Shown here: piece after piece, positions 10,237 through 20,342 of the stretch
Numbering within the stretch: position 1 is the stretch's first letter
Layout: each line of letters begins with the position of its first letter
Assembly (NCBI RefSeq): GCF_013155385.1
Contig: NZ_JABJUQ010000007.1
Location: 2,462,001-2,526,000 of the forward strand
From: Bacillus sp. WMMC1349
GTDB lineage: Bacteria > Bacillota > Bacilli > Bacillales > Bacillaceae
Direction: 5' to 3'
DNA length: 64,000 nt
The notes under the pieces: generated by a model
The model's input: the letters and a program-made list of their open reading frames with translations, nothing else
The model's database searches: none
What the model was told of the DNA's origin: nothing
Translations under genes and position numbers: made by a program

Positions 10237-10260
10237 GCTTATGTATAAGCCGTTTTCGTA

Positions 10261-10521
10261 CTATTCAGCTGACACCTCTCGAACTGCGCGTCGGTCGAAT
10301 GTCAAAAGTGTATGATCGCCTGCTTTGATGACAACTTTGTTCTCATCAATAGCATCAACGACACCATGTAGACCACCGATCGTGATGACTTTATCACCTT
10401 TTTTCATTTCCTGCTGCATTTGACGAACAGCTTTCTGCTGCTTTTGTTGTGGACGGATAATCAAGAAATAAAAAACGGCAAAGATTAAAATGATCGGAAG
10501 CAATGTAGCTAACATCTCCAT
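10261..10521 (-). CDS. yajC: Preprotein translocase subunit YajC
   Basis: Small accessory component of the Sec translocon (named YrbF or YajC in B. subtilis). 86 residues: one N-terminal membrane helix at 4-22 ending in IIRPQQKQQK, then a small beta-rich domain with GDKVITIGGLHGVV, the family signature. A GAAAGGGGTGAAACATA site precedes the ATG. It is downstream of tgt, with which it is usually cotranscribed. Confidence 0.95.
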   Translation of the reverse strand: MEMLATLLPIILIFAVFYFLIIRPQQKQQKAVRQMQQEMKKGDKVITIGGLHGVVDAIDENKVVIKAGDHTLLTFDRRAVREVSAE

Positions 10522-10557
10522 TATGTTTCACCCCTTTCAAATGATATGTTATGCGTT

Positions 10558-12760
<2,203 letters not shown>

Positions 12761-12799
12761 TTTTTTCACCTTATTCTGTCTATATACTGATTTGAAAAA

Positions 12800-13000
12800 C
12801 TATTTCATCCGTCCAAAGATCGAAAATAACAAAGACAAGATCACACTAATGACAATACATGTTACAACTGGAAAGAAAAATGTTATATTGCCTCTTTTGA
12901 CAAAAATATCGCCTGGCAGTTTACCAATGACTTGCATGATGAAACCAGCGGCAAATAAGACAGCCCCTAAAATCATTAATAGTTTTGGAAACTCAGTCAT
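12800..13000 (-). CDS. yrzS: DUF2905 small membrane protein (YrzS-like)
   Basis: A 66-residue protein with two membrane helices (about 5-25 and 38-60) separated by the conserved loop [19 protein letters not shown], diagnostic of DUF2905. Function unknown. The start is the ATG at 12998-13000 with GGAGGTTCCGCATC before it; the longer frame from 13036 only reads antisense-free coding of ruvB in another frame. It overlaps the ruvB stop by eight bases, indicating translational coupling in the ruvA-ruvB-yrzS-queA-tgt-yajC cluster. Confidence 0.88.
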   Translation of the reverse strand: MTEFPKLLMILGAVLFAAGFIMQVIGKLPGDIFVKRGNITFFFPVVTCIVISVILSLLFSIFGRMK

Positions 13001-13997
13001 GATGCGGAACCTCCATCTTAAAATGAAGATAAACATCTGGTGTTACGATTCGTCCCCGCGGTGTCCTTTGAATGAAACCGATCTGTAAAAGATACGGTTC
13101 ATAGACATCTTCGATTGTATGTGACTCCTCTCCGATCGTTGCTGAAATCGTATCAAGACCAACAGGACCGCCATTAAATTTCTCAATCATTCCCATTAAT
13201 AGTTTGCGGTCAATATGATCAAGACCGAGCCGATCAACTTGAAGACGTTCCAGTGCATCGATCGCCACTTCCTCAGTGATCAGATTGTTCCCCAAAACTT
13301 GTGCAAAATCCCGGACCCTCCTTAACAGCCTGTTGGCAATCCGCGGTGTTCCCCTAGATCTTCTTGCGATCTCAAGGGCTGAGAGGCGGTCGATTTCAAT
13401 TTCAAACAATTCCGCCGTTCTGACTACAATTTCTGAAAGTTCATCTTGGGTATAATACTCAAGCCTTGACAAAACACCGAACCTGTCCCTTAGCGGAGCC
13501 GTCAAAAGCCCCACTCTAGTCGTGGCACCGACGAGTGTAAAAGGGGGCAAATCAAGCCGAACAGAACGTGCCGAAGGTCCTTTACCAATTACAATATCAA
13601 GGCAAAAATCTTCCATTGCCGGATAGAGAACTTCTTCAATTGATCGATGGAGGCGATGGATTTCATCAATAAATAATACATCTCCCGGTTCAAGGGCAGT
13701 TAAAATCGCTGCCAAATCACCTGGACGTTCGATTGCTGGTCCTGATGTTGTCCGAAGACTAACACCCATTTCATTTGCGATAATTGCAGCAAGCGTTGTT
13801 TTTCCAAGCCCCGGAGGTCCATATAATAAGACATGATCTAACGTCTCTCCCCTCATTTTGGCAGCTTTGATGAAAACCTTAAGATTGTCCTTCACCTTGT
13901 TCTGACCGATGTACTGTGATAGTTTTTGCGGCCGCAAACTTTGCTCTATCACTGACTCATCATTGTCTAATTCACTTGATAAAAGCCGCTCATCCAT
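12993..13997 (-). CDS. ruvB: Holliday junction branch migration ATPase RuvB
   Basis: Hexameric AAA+ motor that, with RuvA, drives branch migration of Holliday junctions. 334 residues as in B. subtilis. Walker A is [11 protein letters not shown] (60-70), Walker B is [10 protein letters not shown], and the arginine-finger region is [17 protein letters not shown]. The C-terminal winged helix ends with [10 protein letters not shown]. It starts 11 bases after the ruvA stop. Confidence 0.98.
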   Translation of the reverse strand: MDERLLSSELDNDESVIEQSLRPQKLSQYIGQNKVKDNLKVFIKAAKMRGETLDHVLLYGPPGLGKTTLAAIIANEMGVSLRTTSGPAIERPGDLAAILTALEPGDVLFIDEIHRLHRSIEEVLYPAMEDFCLDIVIGKGPSARSVRLDLPPFTLVGATTRVGLLTAPLRDRFGVLSRLEYYTQDELSEIVVRTAELFEIEIDRLSALEIARRSRGTPRIANRLLRRVRDFAQVLGNNLITEEVAIDALERLQVDRLGLDHIDRKLLMGMIEKFNGGPVGLDTISATIGEESHTIEDVYEPYLLQIGFIQRTPRGRIVTPDVYLHFKMEVPHHD

Positions 13998-14008
13998 TGA
14001 CCATCACC

Positions 14009-14614
14009 TTACTTTAATAATTTTTGCAAAGCTTTTTTAACATATTGATCTGTTGAAAGAGCACCTTCTTTTTTCAAATGCGGCAACACTTTTTTAATCT
14101 CACGTTCAGAATAACCAAGCGCACCCAGTGCTTCAAGTGCCTCTTGAAGAGCTGCTTCAGCTTGATGAACTTGTTCTCGTTCCTCATGATGAAACAGGTT
14201 GGCTTCAGTTGATGGAATGAAATCTGTCAATTTTCCTTTTAAATCAAGAATGATCTGCCTAGCCGTTTTTTTCCCTACACCAGGGAATTTAATCAAAAAT
14301 GCTTCATCCTCACACTCAATCGCCTCAATTACCGCACTAGGATCTCCGGAAGCAAGGATCGCCAGCGCTCCTTTCGGTCCGATTCCCGTCACATTCAGCA
14401 ATTTTGTAAACAGCATTTTTTCTTCTCTCTTGGAAAAACCGTACAGAGAAAAAGTATCTTCTCTTATGTAATGGTATGTATAAATTGTTTCTTTGCTGTT
14501 TTCTTTATAAATAAATGGGTTAGGCGTATAAATCTGATATCCGATTCCGCCGTTCTCAATGACAATATATTGGGGTGACACATAATCAATGGTCCCCTTC
14601 ACAAATTCGATCAA
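14009..14614 (-). CDS. ruvA: Holliday junction DNA-binding protein RuvA
   Basis: Tetrameric junction-recognition subunit of the RuvAB motor. 201 residues: N-terminal OB fold (1-62), a helix-hairpin-helix domain with [12 protein letters not shown] and [19 protein letters not shown], a flexible acidic linker, and a C-terminal three-helix RuvB-binding domain with [15 protein letters not shown]. An AAAGAGGTGAATGA site precedes the ATG. It is the first gene of the ruvAB-queA-tgt-yajC run. Confidence 0.97.
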   Translation of the reverse strand: MIEFVKGTIDYVSPQYIVIENGGIGYQIYTPNPFIYKENSKETIYTYHYIREDTFSLYGFSKREEKMLFTKLLNVTGIGPKGALAILASGDPSAVIEAIECEDEAFLIKFPGVGKKTARQIILDLKGKLTDFIPSTEANLFHHEEREQVHQAEAALQEALEALGALGYSEREIKKVLPHLKKEGALSTDQYVKKALQKLLK

Positions 14615-14715
14615 TATTCATTCACCTCTTTGACTGCTCTTCATTGTAACATAAAACAGGCAAAGCTAGAATGAAAAAGTTAACATATGTTCGCTCTAAA
14701 AAAGACATAACAGTG

Positions 14716-15243
14716 TCATGTCTTCAGATCTTTCACATGTTGTTGATGACCAAATGATTTTACAGATTCAATGACATGCTGAAATTCTTTTTTGGTTCTG
14801 TAGCGAATTCCTTTCTTCAGGTCATCTGCCAGCCGGCTTTCAAGCCGTTTTATATCAATCTGAAAAAAAGACTGAATCGGTTCAGATAAAAGCCCTGGGC
14901 GTCCATGAAACGTTGAAATGACCCCATCCTCTGTCACACCAATATAACCGTTTGTCTTGCTTAGCGGAGAAATGTCGTCGATCTGTTTGCGAAACAACAT
15001 AAATCCCTCTTTTTGATCGACAAGACGCCATTCTTTATAAATCGTTTTAAAGTTCTCTATTTGATCAAAGGTCTCTTGTTTTTTCTCAATACCTACATCC
15101 CCATCCAAGTACACTTTTTCCAGTTGAACCTGAACTTTCGCCTGTTCTCTATCATTTGCCACAGCAGCCTTTTCTTCCAAACCAAATAATAAACTAAAAA
15201 ACAGTAAAGAACTCATTCCTATCAAAATTTTTCGTCGGTTCAC
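14716..15243 (-). CDS. bofC: Forespore intercompartmental signalling protein BofC
   Basis: Secreted forespore protein that in B. subtilis delays sigma-K activation by modulating the SpoIVB protease signal to the SpoIVFA/SpoIVFB/BofA complex. 175 residues with an N-terminal signal sequence (about 4-30), then the strongly conserved VQLEKVYLDGDVGIE, DISPLSKTNGYIGV and GVISTFHGRP. Start chosen as GTG at 15241-15243 after GAAGGTGATGTTT; an ATG two codons upstream overlaps that site, and the frame reaches 15282. Its substrate pathway partner genes spoIVFA/FB are also in this window. Confidence 0.92.
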   Translation of the reverse strand: MNRRKILIGMSSLLFFSLLFGLEEKAAVANDREQAKVQVQLEKVYLDGDVGIEKKQETFDQIENFKTIYKEWRLVDQKEGFMLFRKQIDDISPLSKTNGYIGVTEDGVISTFHGRPGLLSEPIQSFFQIDIKRLESRLADDLKKGIRYRTKKEFQHVIESVKSFGHQQHVKDLKT

Positions 15244-15464
15244 AAACATCACCTTCTTTTTTACCTTCAAAGTATCATTCATAGTTTGACCAATGCTTTC
15301 AAAAATTAATCGTTTATGTTGTTTGTCTTTGGGGATTTGTCAAACTTCCCCTCATACTTTACATCTAAACCCATGGTACAATACTTTTAAGATGAAAAGT
15401 CTGCAATTGTCGTGTATAACAACATTATAGAGTTTTCATTTAAAAAGAAGGTGAACTCGGAGAC

Positions 15465-16112
15465 ATGACTAAAGTACAAAAATATTCAGAAGCCGTTATA
15501 TATAATACGAAAAAGAAATTTAACAAGCTTGTTCAAAAACCTGCCGAACTCGAATTAATTGGAAAGGGACGAAGTGCCTATGTTTTCAAGCTGAGAGAAC
15601 AAGGAAAAGACATGGCATTGAAAATCTTTTTTCCTGAGTTCAAAGAAGTGGCAGAAAGGGAGGCAGACATATACAAAAATCTCGCTGATTCCCCTTATTA
15701 TCCGGATATTTATGAAACAGGACCTTCATATATTTTAATGGAATATATTAAAGGACATACCTTTTATGAATGTTTAACAAAAGGAATTCAGATTGAAGAA
15801 GAAATGATTCAGGAAGTGGACAGTGCCTTACAGGATGCAAAGTTAAAAGGGCTAAATCCTTCTGACATTCATCTTCGCAATCTCATATTGACACCGTCCG
15901 GAGCGGTGAAAGTAATCGATGTCGCAAGGTTTTCGCAAACTAAACAATGCACACAATGGGAAGACTTAAAAACCGCTTATCAAAACCTTTATAAAAATAA
16001 GAGATTCCCGCAAAAAGTCCCGAAATTGTTGATGGAAATCATCGCTTTTCTTTATAAAAGAAACTGGCTGCAAAAACAATGGGCTGCAAAGAAAAACAAT
16101 TTTTACTCATGA
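15465..16112 (+). CDS. yrzF: Small serine/threonine-kinase-like protein (YrzF-like)
   Basis: A 215-residue protein resembling the minimal kinase-like YrzF of B. subtilis, which has the same length. A glycine-rich loop GKGRSAYVFK lies at 33-42 and the likely ATP-binding lysine in MALKIFF at 53. A catalytic-loop equivalent DIHLRN is at 134-139, but the usual DFG is replaced by IDVAR at 151-155, so activity is uncertain. AAAAAGAAGGTGAACTCGGAGAC precedes the ATG. It is divergent from bofC. Orthology is inferred from length and motifs; function is not established. Confidence 0.8.
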   Translation: MTKVQKYSEAVIYNTKKKFNKLVQKPAELELIGKGRSAYVFKLREQGKDMALKIFFPEFKEVAEREADIYKNLADSPYYPDIYETGPSYILMEYIKGHTFYECLTKGIQIEEEMIQEVDSALQDAKLKGLNPSDIHLRNLILTPSGAVKVIDVARFSQTKQCTQWEDLKTAYQNLYKNKRFPQKVPKLLMEIIAFLYKRNWLQKQWAAKKNNFYS

Positions 16113-16122
16113 AATAAAAAAT

Positions 16123-16166
16123 CAGAGTTGCAGAACAGCAACAAACGCCATCAGTCTGCAACTCTG
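16123..16166 (+). terminator. Long-stem inverted repeat after yrzF, possible terminator
   Basis: Perfect 11-bp stem CAGAGTTGCAG (16123-16133) / CTGCAACTCTG (16156-16166) with a 22-base loop, ten bases after the yrzF stop. The downstream T content is weak, so it may be a terminator or an mRNA 3'-end stabiliser. Confidence 0.55.
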
Positions 16167-16228
16167 GTTATGATAATTAGATTTGCCCTGAGCTTGCAGT
16201 TGATATGCTGGTCAAAATTTAAAAAAGA

Positions 16229-16410
16229 AGCTGTCTAAAAAGTCCTTTTTCAACATAATTCAGGGGGAATCGCGAGACTTCTAGCGGGAACCGCGAGCCA
16301 GGTGAGACCGCATAGGAGCAAAGAACGGGCTCCGGGAGGCTCACGGATCGCCCGCAGAAAACGAAACCCCCCCATTTTTATTCATCCACACTTCTTTCAG
16401 GACACCCCCT
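16229..16410 (+). repeat. Dispersed Bacillaceae repeat, copy A (MITE-like)
   Basis: About 180 bases sharing long stretches with 20180-20328 (inverted) and 58698-58885. Shared blocks include AGCTGTCTAAAAAGTCCTTT near the left end, CAGGGGGAAT, GAGCCAGG(T/C)GAGACC, GGAGGCT and GGATCGCCCGC, then TTTTTATTCATCCACAC. The ends form an imperfect inverted repeat (AGCTGTCTAAAAAGTC against the complement of CTTTCAGGACACCCCC). No open reading frame. The internal GC-rich part resembles a sequence family seen widely between genes in Bacillaceae; that is recalled, not searched. Confidence 0.85.
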
Positions 16411-16476
16411 TTTTCGATTGAGGTAAAAATAATGATGCTAAGATAGATAGAAACCATCTTACCAGATAAACCTCAC

Positions 16477-16668
16477 CTAGATTTGCATCAGAATGAAAAA
16501 AGCATAAAAAATAATGTACATAGCAAACGATGAGATCATAAATTTAACGGATTTTTTTTTCAAACTAAACGAGCTCGAACCCAACCCATCATTCAAGATG
16601 ATGGCTATAAATGTTGTAAAAGTTAATCCAAGTGCTAGCACTGCAATCAAAAAGAAAACAATATCCAT
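16477..16668 (-). CDS. Unknown 63-residue membrane protein
   Basis: A small hydrophobic protein with two predicted membrane helices (about 3-24 and 41-61) joined by a Ser/Lys-rich loop SSSFSLKKKS. The ATG at 16666-16668 follows GGGAGGACCTAAG, a good ribosome-binding site, so it can be made alone. In the same frame, however, it continues an upstream ABC-ATPase fragment without a stop. No family recognised. It is the last gene before repeat copy A and follows the two-component genes, so a role in peptide sensing or immunity is possible but only inferred from location. Confidence 0.55.
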   Translation of the reverse strand: MDIVFFLIAVLALGLTFTTFIAIILNDGLGSSSFSLKKKSVKFMISSFAMYIIFYAFFILMQI

Positions 16669-16935
16669 CTTAGGTCCTCCCTGTTTATCTTCAAGATTTC
16701 CGAGAATAAATATAAAGTCCTGCTGCTGAAATATTAAGCCAATTCGCTCTAACTCGACGCCCGAAGCGGGAGGGAAAATGTCAAGCAGCATCTTCAGCAA
16801 AGTTGTTTTTCCGGTCCCATTCGATCCTAAAAGTCCGCCTTTTTCTATAGAAAGAGCACTATCGTTTAAAATTTGTTTTTTGTTTAACAATAATTCAAAA
16901 TTTTTTATCCGCAAAGTTTGAGATCTTCCTGACAA
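16669..16935 (-). pseudogene. Decayed ABC-transporter ATPase fragment
   Basis: The frame encodes the start of an ABC ATPase: LRIKNFELLLNKKQIL, a Walker A of form GSNGTGKTTLLKMLLD (about residues 37-52), then after PPASGVELE a jump to RIGLIFQQQDFIF, which resembles the Q-loop region. The stretch before Walker A is one or two residues short. The signature LSGGQ, Walker B and H-loop are all missing. About 85 residues remain of a domain that normally has more than 200, so this is a deletion remnant. The frame starts with TTG and runs directly into the downstream small membrane protein. Confidence 0.7.
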
Positions 16936-17038
16936 AACCTTTCATTCATCTGTCTTTAACTATAAAACCCCGCGGTTAAAAAAGCGCGATCTCAAGTTTA
17001 AATTTCGTTTAAATTTCAAAACAAAAAAGCAAGAAATC

Positions 17039-18385
17039 TCAATGGTTCCTCACTTTAGATATAATAAACAATGATCCGTTCGACCTGCTTTTCACTTCAC
17101 TTTGAAGATCCATTTGTTTCAGCATCATCTCGATAATCGATAGACCAATACCGACACCTTTTTTCTCAGACATGGATTTAAAGCCAGGTCCTTTGTCTTT
17201 AACAATTAGAACTGGATAACCGTCCAATATTTTAGTTTGAACAGCTACATATTTTCCCGAATGAGCATGACGTAAAATATTTTGAAACAAATTATCAAGA
17301 ATTCGTTTAAGCCAGATCTCGTCAACATCCCATATAATTGGTTCGTCTAAATCAATGTCGATTGTGAATTGCTCTTTTTCAAAAATCGGGTACCATGCAC
17401 TTAAAGAAGAGCGGATAATCTTTAATATATCGTTGCGCTTTTTTGTAAGTGGCAGTTTCCCAGCTGTCAGTAGTGCATAAGAAGACAAGTTGTCGATTAA
17501 ATGATCCATAAAATCAATCTTATCGTTAATCACCTGTAATGAATGCTTACCTTTTTCACCTAGACGTTCATTATGTATTGAAAACGTATGCCCTCTAATA
17601 ATTGTAAGCGGTGTCCTTAAATCATGCGATAAATCGGCAATTAAATTTCTGCGGATCTCTGCTTCCTTTCGCTCTTTTTTCCTGCTAATTCTCAATTCTT
17701 CAACCATTTGATTATATGAAAGCTCGACTTCCCCTAATTCATCATGCTGCTTGATCTCAATTGTTTTTGGTATTCCGTCATGATCCTGCTTTTTCATATA
17801 CTTTTGCAGTTCAATTAACCGTTTACGAAGTTTAGCAAAAAACAGCCATGAATTTAATATAAAAAATCCAATCATGCTAAACAAGACAATATACCATAGA
17901 TATGTATACTTATCTCTTAATACTTCCCACTTTGTTCCCACAAGCGATTTAGGCGTCTCTAATATCACATAACCATAATCATCTTTTCCTTCTAAATAAG
18001 CTTGTAACACTAGGTATTTTTTTTCATCATCATGGAGCATCTTAAGTGCACCACTTACTGTCAAATCAGTTTTGCCTTCAGGATAACGTGGTGATGTGGA
18101 GTATATTACTTTTCCTTCACGATTCATCCATATCATTTCAGAATCCTTGTATCGTTCTATTCTATTAAAATATGAGAAGATTTTCTGATTTGTTTTTCCT
18201 TTTAAAATTGCAACATCTCTTTTTAATTGGCTTTCAATTTGGCTTGGTAGATAATGCGTTACACTCCTATCATCAATCATATAATTTAGCGTAAAAAAAT
18301 AAATAAAATTGACGCCCAAAAATACGATTGGAAAGAAAAAAACAGATAAAATAATATTCAGCAAATACTTGGTCGATAATTTCAT
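17039..18385 (-). CDS. Two-component sensor histidine kinase
   Basis: A 448-residue membrane kinase. Two membrane helices at about 9-33 and 161-183 bracket a 125-residue extracytoplasmic sensor domain. A HAMP linker follows, then the dimerisation domain with SHDLRTPLTIIRGH (phospho-acceptor His254), and an ATPase domain with RILDNLFQNILRHA (N box), DKGPGF and GIGLSI (G boxes). Its ATG overlaps the regulator stop by four bases, so they are translationally coupled. The signal is unknown. Domain layout fits several OmpR-partner kinases; I cannot name an orthologue. It appears intact although its neighbour is broken. Confidence 0.93.
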   Translation of the reverse strand: MKLSTKYLLNIILSVFFFPIVFLGVNFIYFFTLNYMIDDRSVTHYLPSQIESQLKRDVAILKGKTNQKIFSYFNRIERYKDSEMIWMNREGKVIYSTSPRYPEGKTDLTVSGALKMLHDDEKKYLVLQAYLEGKDDYGYVILETPKSLVGTKWEVLRDKYTYLWYIVLFSMIGFFILNSWLFFAKLRKRLIELQKYMKKQDHDGIPKTIEIKQHDELGEVELSYNQMVEELRISRKKERKEAEIRRNLIADLSHDLRTPLTIIRGHTFSIHNERLGEKGKHSLQVINDKIDFMDHLIDNLSSYALLTAGKLPLTKKRNDILKIIRSSLSAWYPIFEKEQFTIDIDLDEPIIWDVDEIWLKRILDNLFQNILRHAHSGKYVAVQTKILDGYPVLIVKDKGPGFKSMSEKKGVGIGLSIIEMMLKQMDLQSEVKSRSNGSLFIISKVRNH

Positions 18386-19053
18386 TGTTTGATTCTATAA
18401 CCGATGCCCCTGATGGTTTCTAAGATTTCAGGGTCATTTGGGCTGTTTTCAATTTTTTGACGCAGATGCCTAATATGTACCATTAATGTTTTATCACCTT
18501 CTATATATGGTTGTTTCCAAACATTTTCATATATTTGCTCCTTTGTCAAAATTTGATTTGGATGCTGAATCAAAAGGAAGAAAATCTTAAACTGTTTATC
18601 AGTTAATAACACTTCCTCTTTAGTTCGATTGTCTATAATTCTTTTTTCTTGTAGATCAATTTTCAAATGTTGAATTTCAATCTTTTTCATTTCAACTTTA
18701 TCAAACCTTCTCAGAAGCACTTCTATTCGTGCTTGTAATTCATCAGGATGAAATGGCTTTGTGACATAATCGTCTGCAAAACCCAGCCCTTTCAGTTTAT
18801 CCTCTAAAGCAGTTCTCGCAGTTAAAAGCAAAATCGGAACTTCCGGATGAATCTCCTTCATTCTATGTCCGATCGTAAACCCGTCTAAGCCTGGTATCAT
18901 AATATCAAGTACAACTAGATCTATTTTATTGATATAAGCTTCATAACCATGTGAAGATGTCAGCCAAATGATTTTATATCCCTTTTTTTCAAGGTCTTCC
19001 TTCAAAAATTGACCAATCTCCCGATCATCTTCGATACATAAAACTGTATTCAT
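18382..19053 (-). CDS. OmpR/PhoB-family response regulator
   Basis: A 223-residue regulator: receiver domain with acidic pair ED/D at 8-10, phospho-acceptor Asp50 in LVVLDIMIPG, and the lysine in YVTKPFHP near 100; then a winged-helix DNA-binding domain with LLTDKQFKIFFLLIQHPNQI and a C-terminal IRGIGYRIKQ. The start is the ATG at 19051-19053 after AGAGGTGTCTTG; the frame extends 37 codons further but has no ribosome-binding site there. It is cotranscribed with the kinase. Its likely targets would be the neighbouring ABC genes, now decayed. Confidence 0.94.
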   Translation of the reverse strand: MNTVLCIEDDREIGQFLKEDLEKKGYKIIWLTSSHGYEAYINKIDLVVLDIMIPGLDGFTIGHRMKEIHPEVPILLLTARTALEDKLKGLGFADDYVTKPFHPDELQARIEVLLRRFDKVEMKKIEIQHLKIDLQEKRIIDNRTKEEVLLTDKQFKIFFLLIQHPNQILTKEQIYENVWKQPYIEGDKTLMVHIRHLRQKIENSPNDPEILETIRGIGYRIKQ

Positions 19054-19285
19054 CAAGACACCTCTAAATAAAATGACATATATTTTCATATCTTCCATTT
19101 TTAAAATAACATAGAAGCGCAACTTTTTAAACCGAAAAGATGAACGAAAAATCCCATAATTCAATAAATCAGAACATTACATTTATTTATAAAAAACTAG
19201 TTCTTATTTGCCCCTATGTTTTCAGCTATTCGATTGGTTAAGCTCAATTCTAGATCATCTAGTCCAATACATGAAACCAAGGCAT

Positions 19286-19342
19286 TAAAAAAATTCCTTA
19301 GGCAAACAAATTTTTAGTACTTCATCTGTCTACCTTAAGGAA
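19286..19342 (-). terminator. Terminator after sspH
   Basis: Stem TTCCTTAAGG (19333-19342) / CCTAAGGAA (19294-19302) with about 30 bases of loop, followed on the minus strand by a run of seven T. It lies 14 bases beyond the sspH stop codon. Confidence 0.65.
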
Positions 19343-19355
19343 GCTTTTCAACTTT

Positions 19356-19535
19356 TTAATGTTCTTCTAATTTTCCCACCGGTACATCCTGTTCTTTCTC
19401 AGGTTGATCGAGTGGATAAATTCTGGCTGTTTCGTTTTGCTGATCAACATGCTGGATATAAATTTGTTTACCATTATACGTAACATCCACCATCACTGGA
19501 GATTCGACGATTTCTTGGGCACGTTGTGTATTCAA
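19356..19535 (-). CDS. sspH: Small acid-soluble spore protein, H type
   Basis: A 59-residue minor spore protein of the SspH family, made in the forespore. After a TTG start the protein reads NTQRAQEIVESPVMVDVTYN and then IYIQHVDQQNETARIYPLDQ, matching the family closely along its whole length. The TTG at 19533-19535 follows an excellent AAGGAGGATTTTAGG; the longer frame from 19721 covers the pseudogene in another frame and is rejected. It is monocistronic, with its own terminator and a candidate sigma-G promoter. In B. subtilis sspH is not in this neighbourhood as far as I recall. Confidence 0.93.
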   Translation of the reverse strand: MNTQRAQEIVESPVMVDVTYNGKQIYIQHVDQQNETARIYPLDQPEKEQDVPVGKLEEH

Positions 19536-19562
19536 CCTAAAATCCTCCTTAACCATTTTACT

Positions 19563-19594
19563 TATAATGTGCACGATTCCTACTTTCATATTCA
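19563..19594 (-). promoter_or_regulatory. Candidate sigma-G promoter of sspH
   Basis: On the minus strand TGAATA (19589-19594) and CATTATA (19563-19569) resemble the forespore sigma-G elements (TGAATA / CATACTA), with a 19-base gap, one or two bases longer than ideal. Expected for an ssp gene; assigned by inspection. Confidence 0.45.
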
Positions 19595-19629
19595 TTTTTT
19601 GGGATTCTTTCAGGCTGATCTCATACACA

Positions 19630-20100
19630 TTAGCGAGGTTTAACGTATAACGGCAGATCAGCGTGCCCGATTTCACGCACATACACAAAAAGATTGCCTT
19701 TATGATGAATCTCACGGTCAATCGCCAACTGAAAGAGCCGCTTGAGCAAATTCCTTTTGTCCGAATATATTCGTCAAGTCAATTTCACGGTCTAATTCTT
19801 CATCTGTAAAAGATTCGAGCAACTTTTTCGTTTTTTCCGTATAAGATGTGGCTAACTCATCAAGGCTTGTCTCGGTCTCTTCTAGGTTTTTTTAAAAAGC
19901 TTCCGAGTTCCCTTCTTTAGCGTTCAATGTAAATTGATAGAACGAAAACAGTTTCAGTCGGTTTGTAGTCAATATGTTGTTCATCAATTTTTCGAATCAG
20001 CTCTTCTGTAACATTGCGGTGTGATCGAAATTTTTGAAGGATACGGTTTTTCCGTTCTATTGTTTATTCATTTCCAAATATTTCATGATAGCAATCGTAA
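19630..20100 (-). pseudogene. DinB-family protein, broken by frameshifts and a stop
   Basis: On the minus strand, pieces in different frames together spell a DinB/DUF1572-like four-helix protein. From the 5' end: FRSHRNVTEELIRKIDEQHI; then in another frame SFYQFTLNAKEGNSEAF followed by an in-frame TAA; then LEETETSLDELATSYTEKTK and KLLESFTDEELDREIDLTNI; then, after another frame change, LLKRLFQLAIDREIHHKGNL and FVYVREIGHADLPLYVK, ending at TAA (19630-19632). The HHKGN metal-site motif is recognisable. At least two frame changes, a stop and probable deletions make it non-functional. The exact 5' limit is uncertain. Confidence 0.8.
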
Positions 20101-20179
20101 CATAATTTTCCTCATCTGTTTAATATTCATTTTCTTCATCATCTAACATAAAATTTCCATTAGCTCTATTTCCTAACAT

Positions 20180-20328
20180 AAAAAATGGGGGGGAATTTTC
20201 CTGCTTTACGCGGGCGATCCGCGAGCAGCCATTCCTTGCTCCTATGGGATTTCGCCTGGTTCGCTGTTCCCGCAGGAGTCTCGCAATTCCCCCTGTTCAT
20301 GTTGATAAAGGACTTTTTAGGCAGCTCC
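20180..20328 (-). repeat. Dispersed Bacillaceae repeat, copy B (inverted, truncated)
   Basis: Reverse complement of the sequence family at 16229-16410 and 58698-58885. It retains GGAGCTGCCTAAAAAGTCCT at its left end, CAGGGGGAATTGCGAGACTC, the GGAGCAAGGAATGGCTG region and GGATCGCCCGCG, but lacks the right terminal segment with TTTCAGGACAGCCCC. It faces copy A, so the two bracket the accessory block in inverted orientation. Confidence 0.85.
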
Positions 20329-20342
20329 ATTAGCCAACTATG

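Noticed and set aside
19536..19721. N-terminal extension of the sspH frame
   Set aside because: It reads the DinB pseudogene in a wrong frame; the TTG with AAGGAGGATTTTAGG is the real start.
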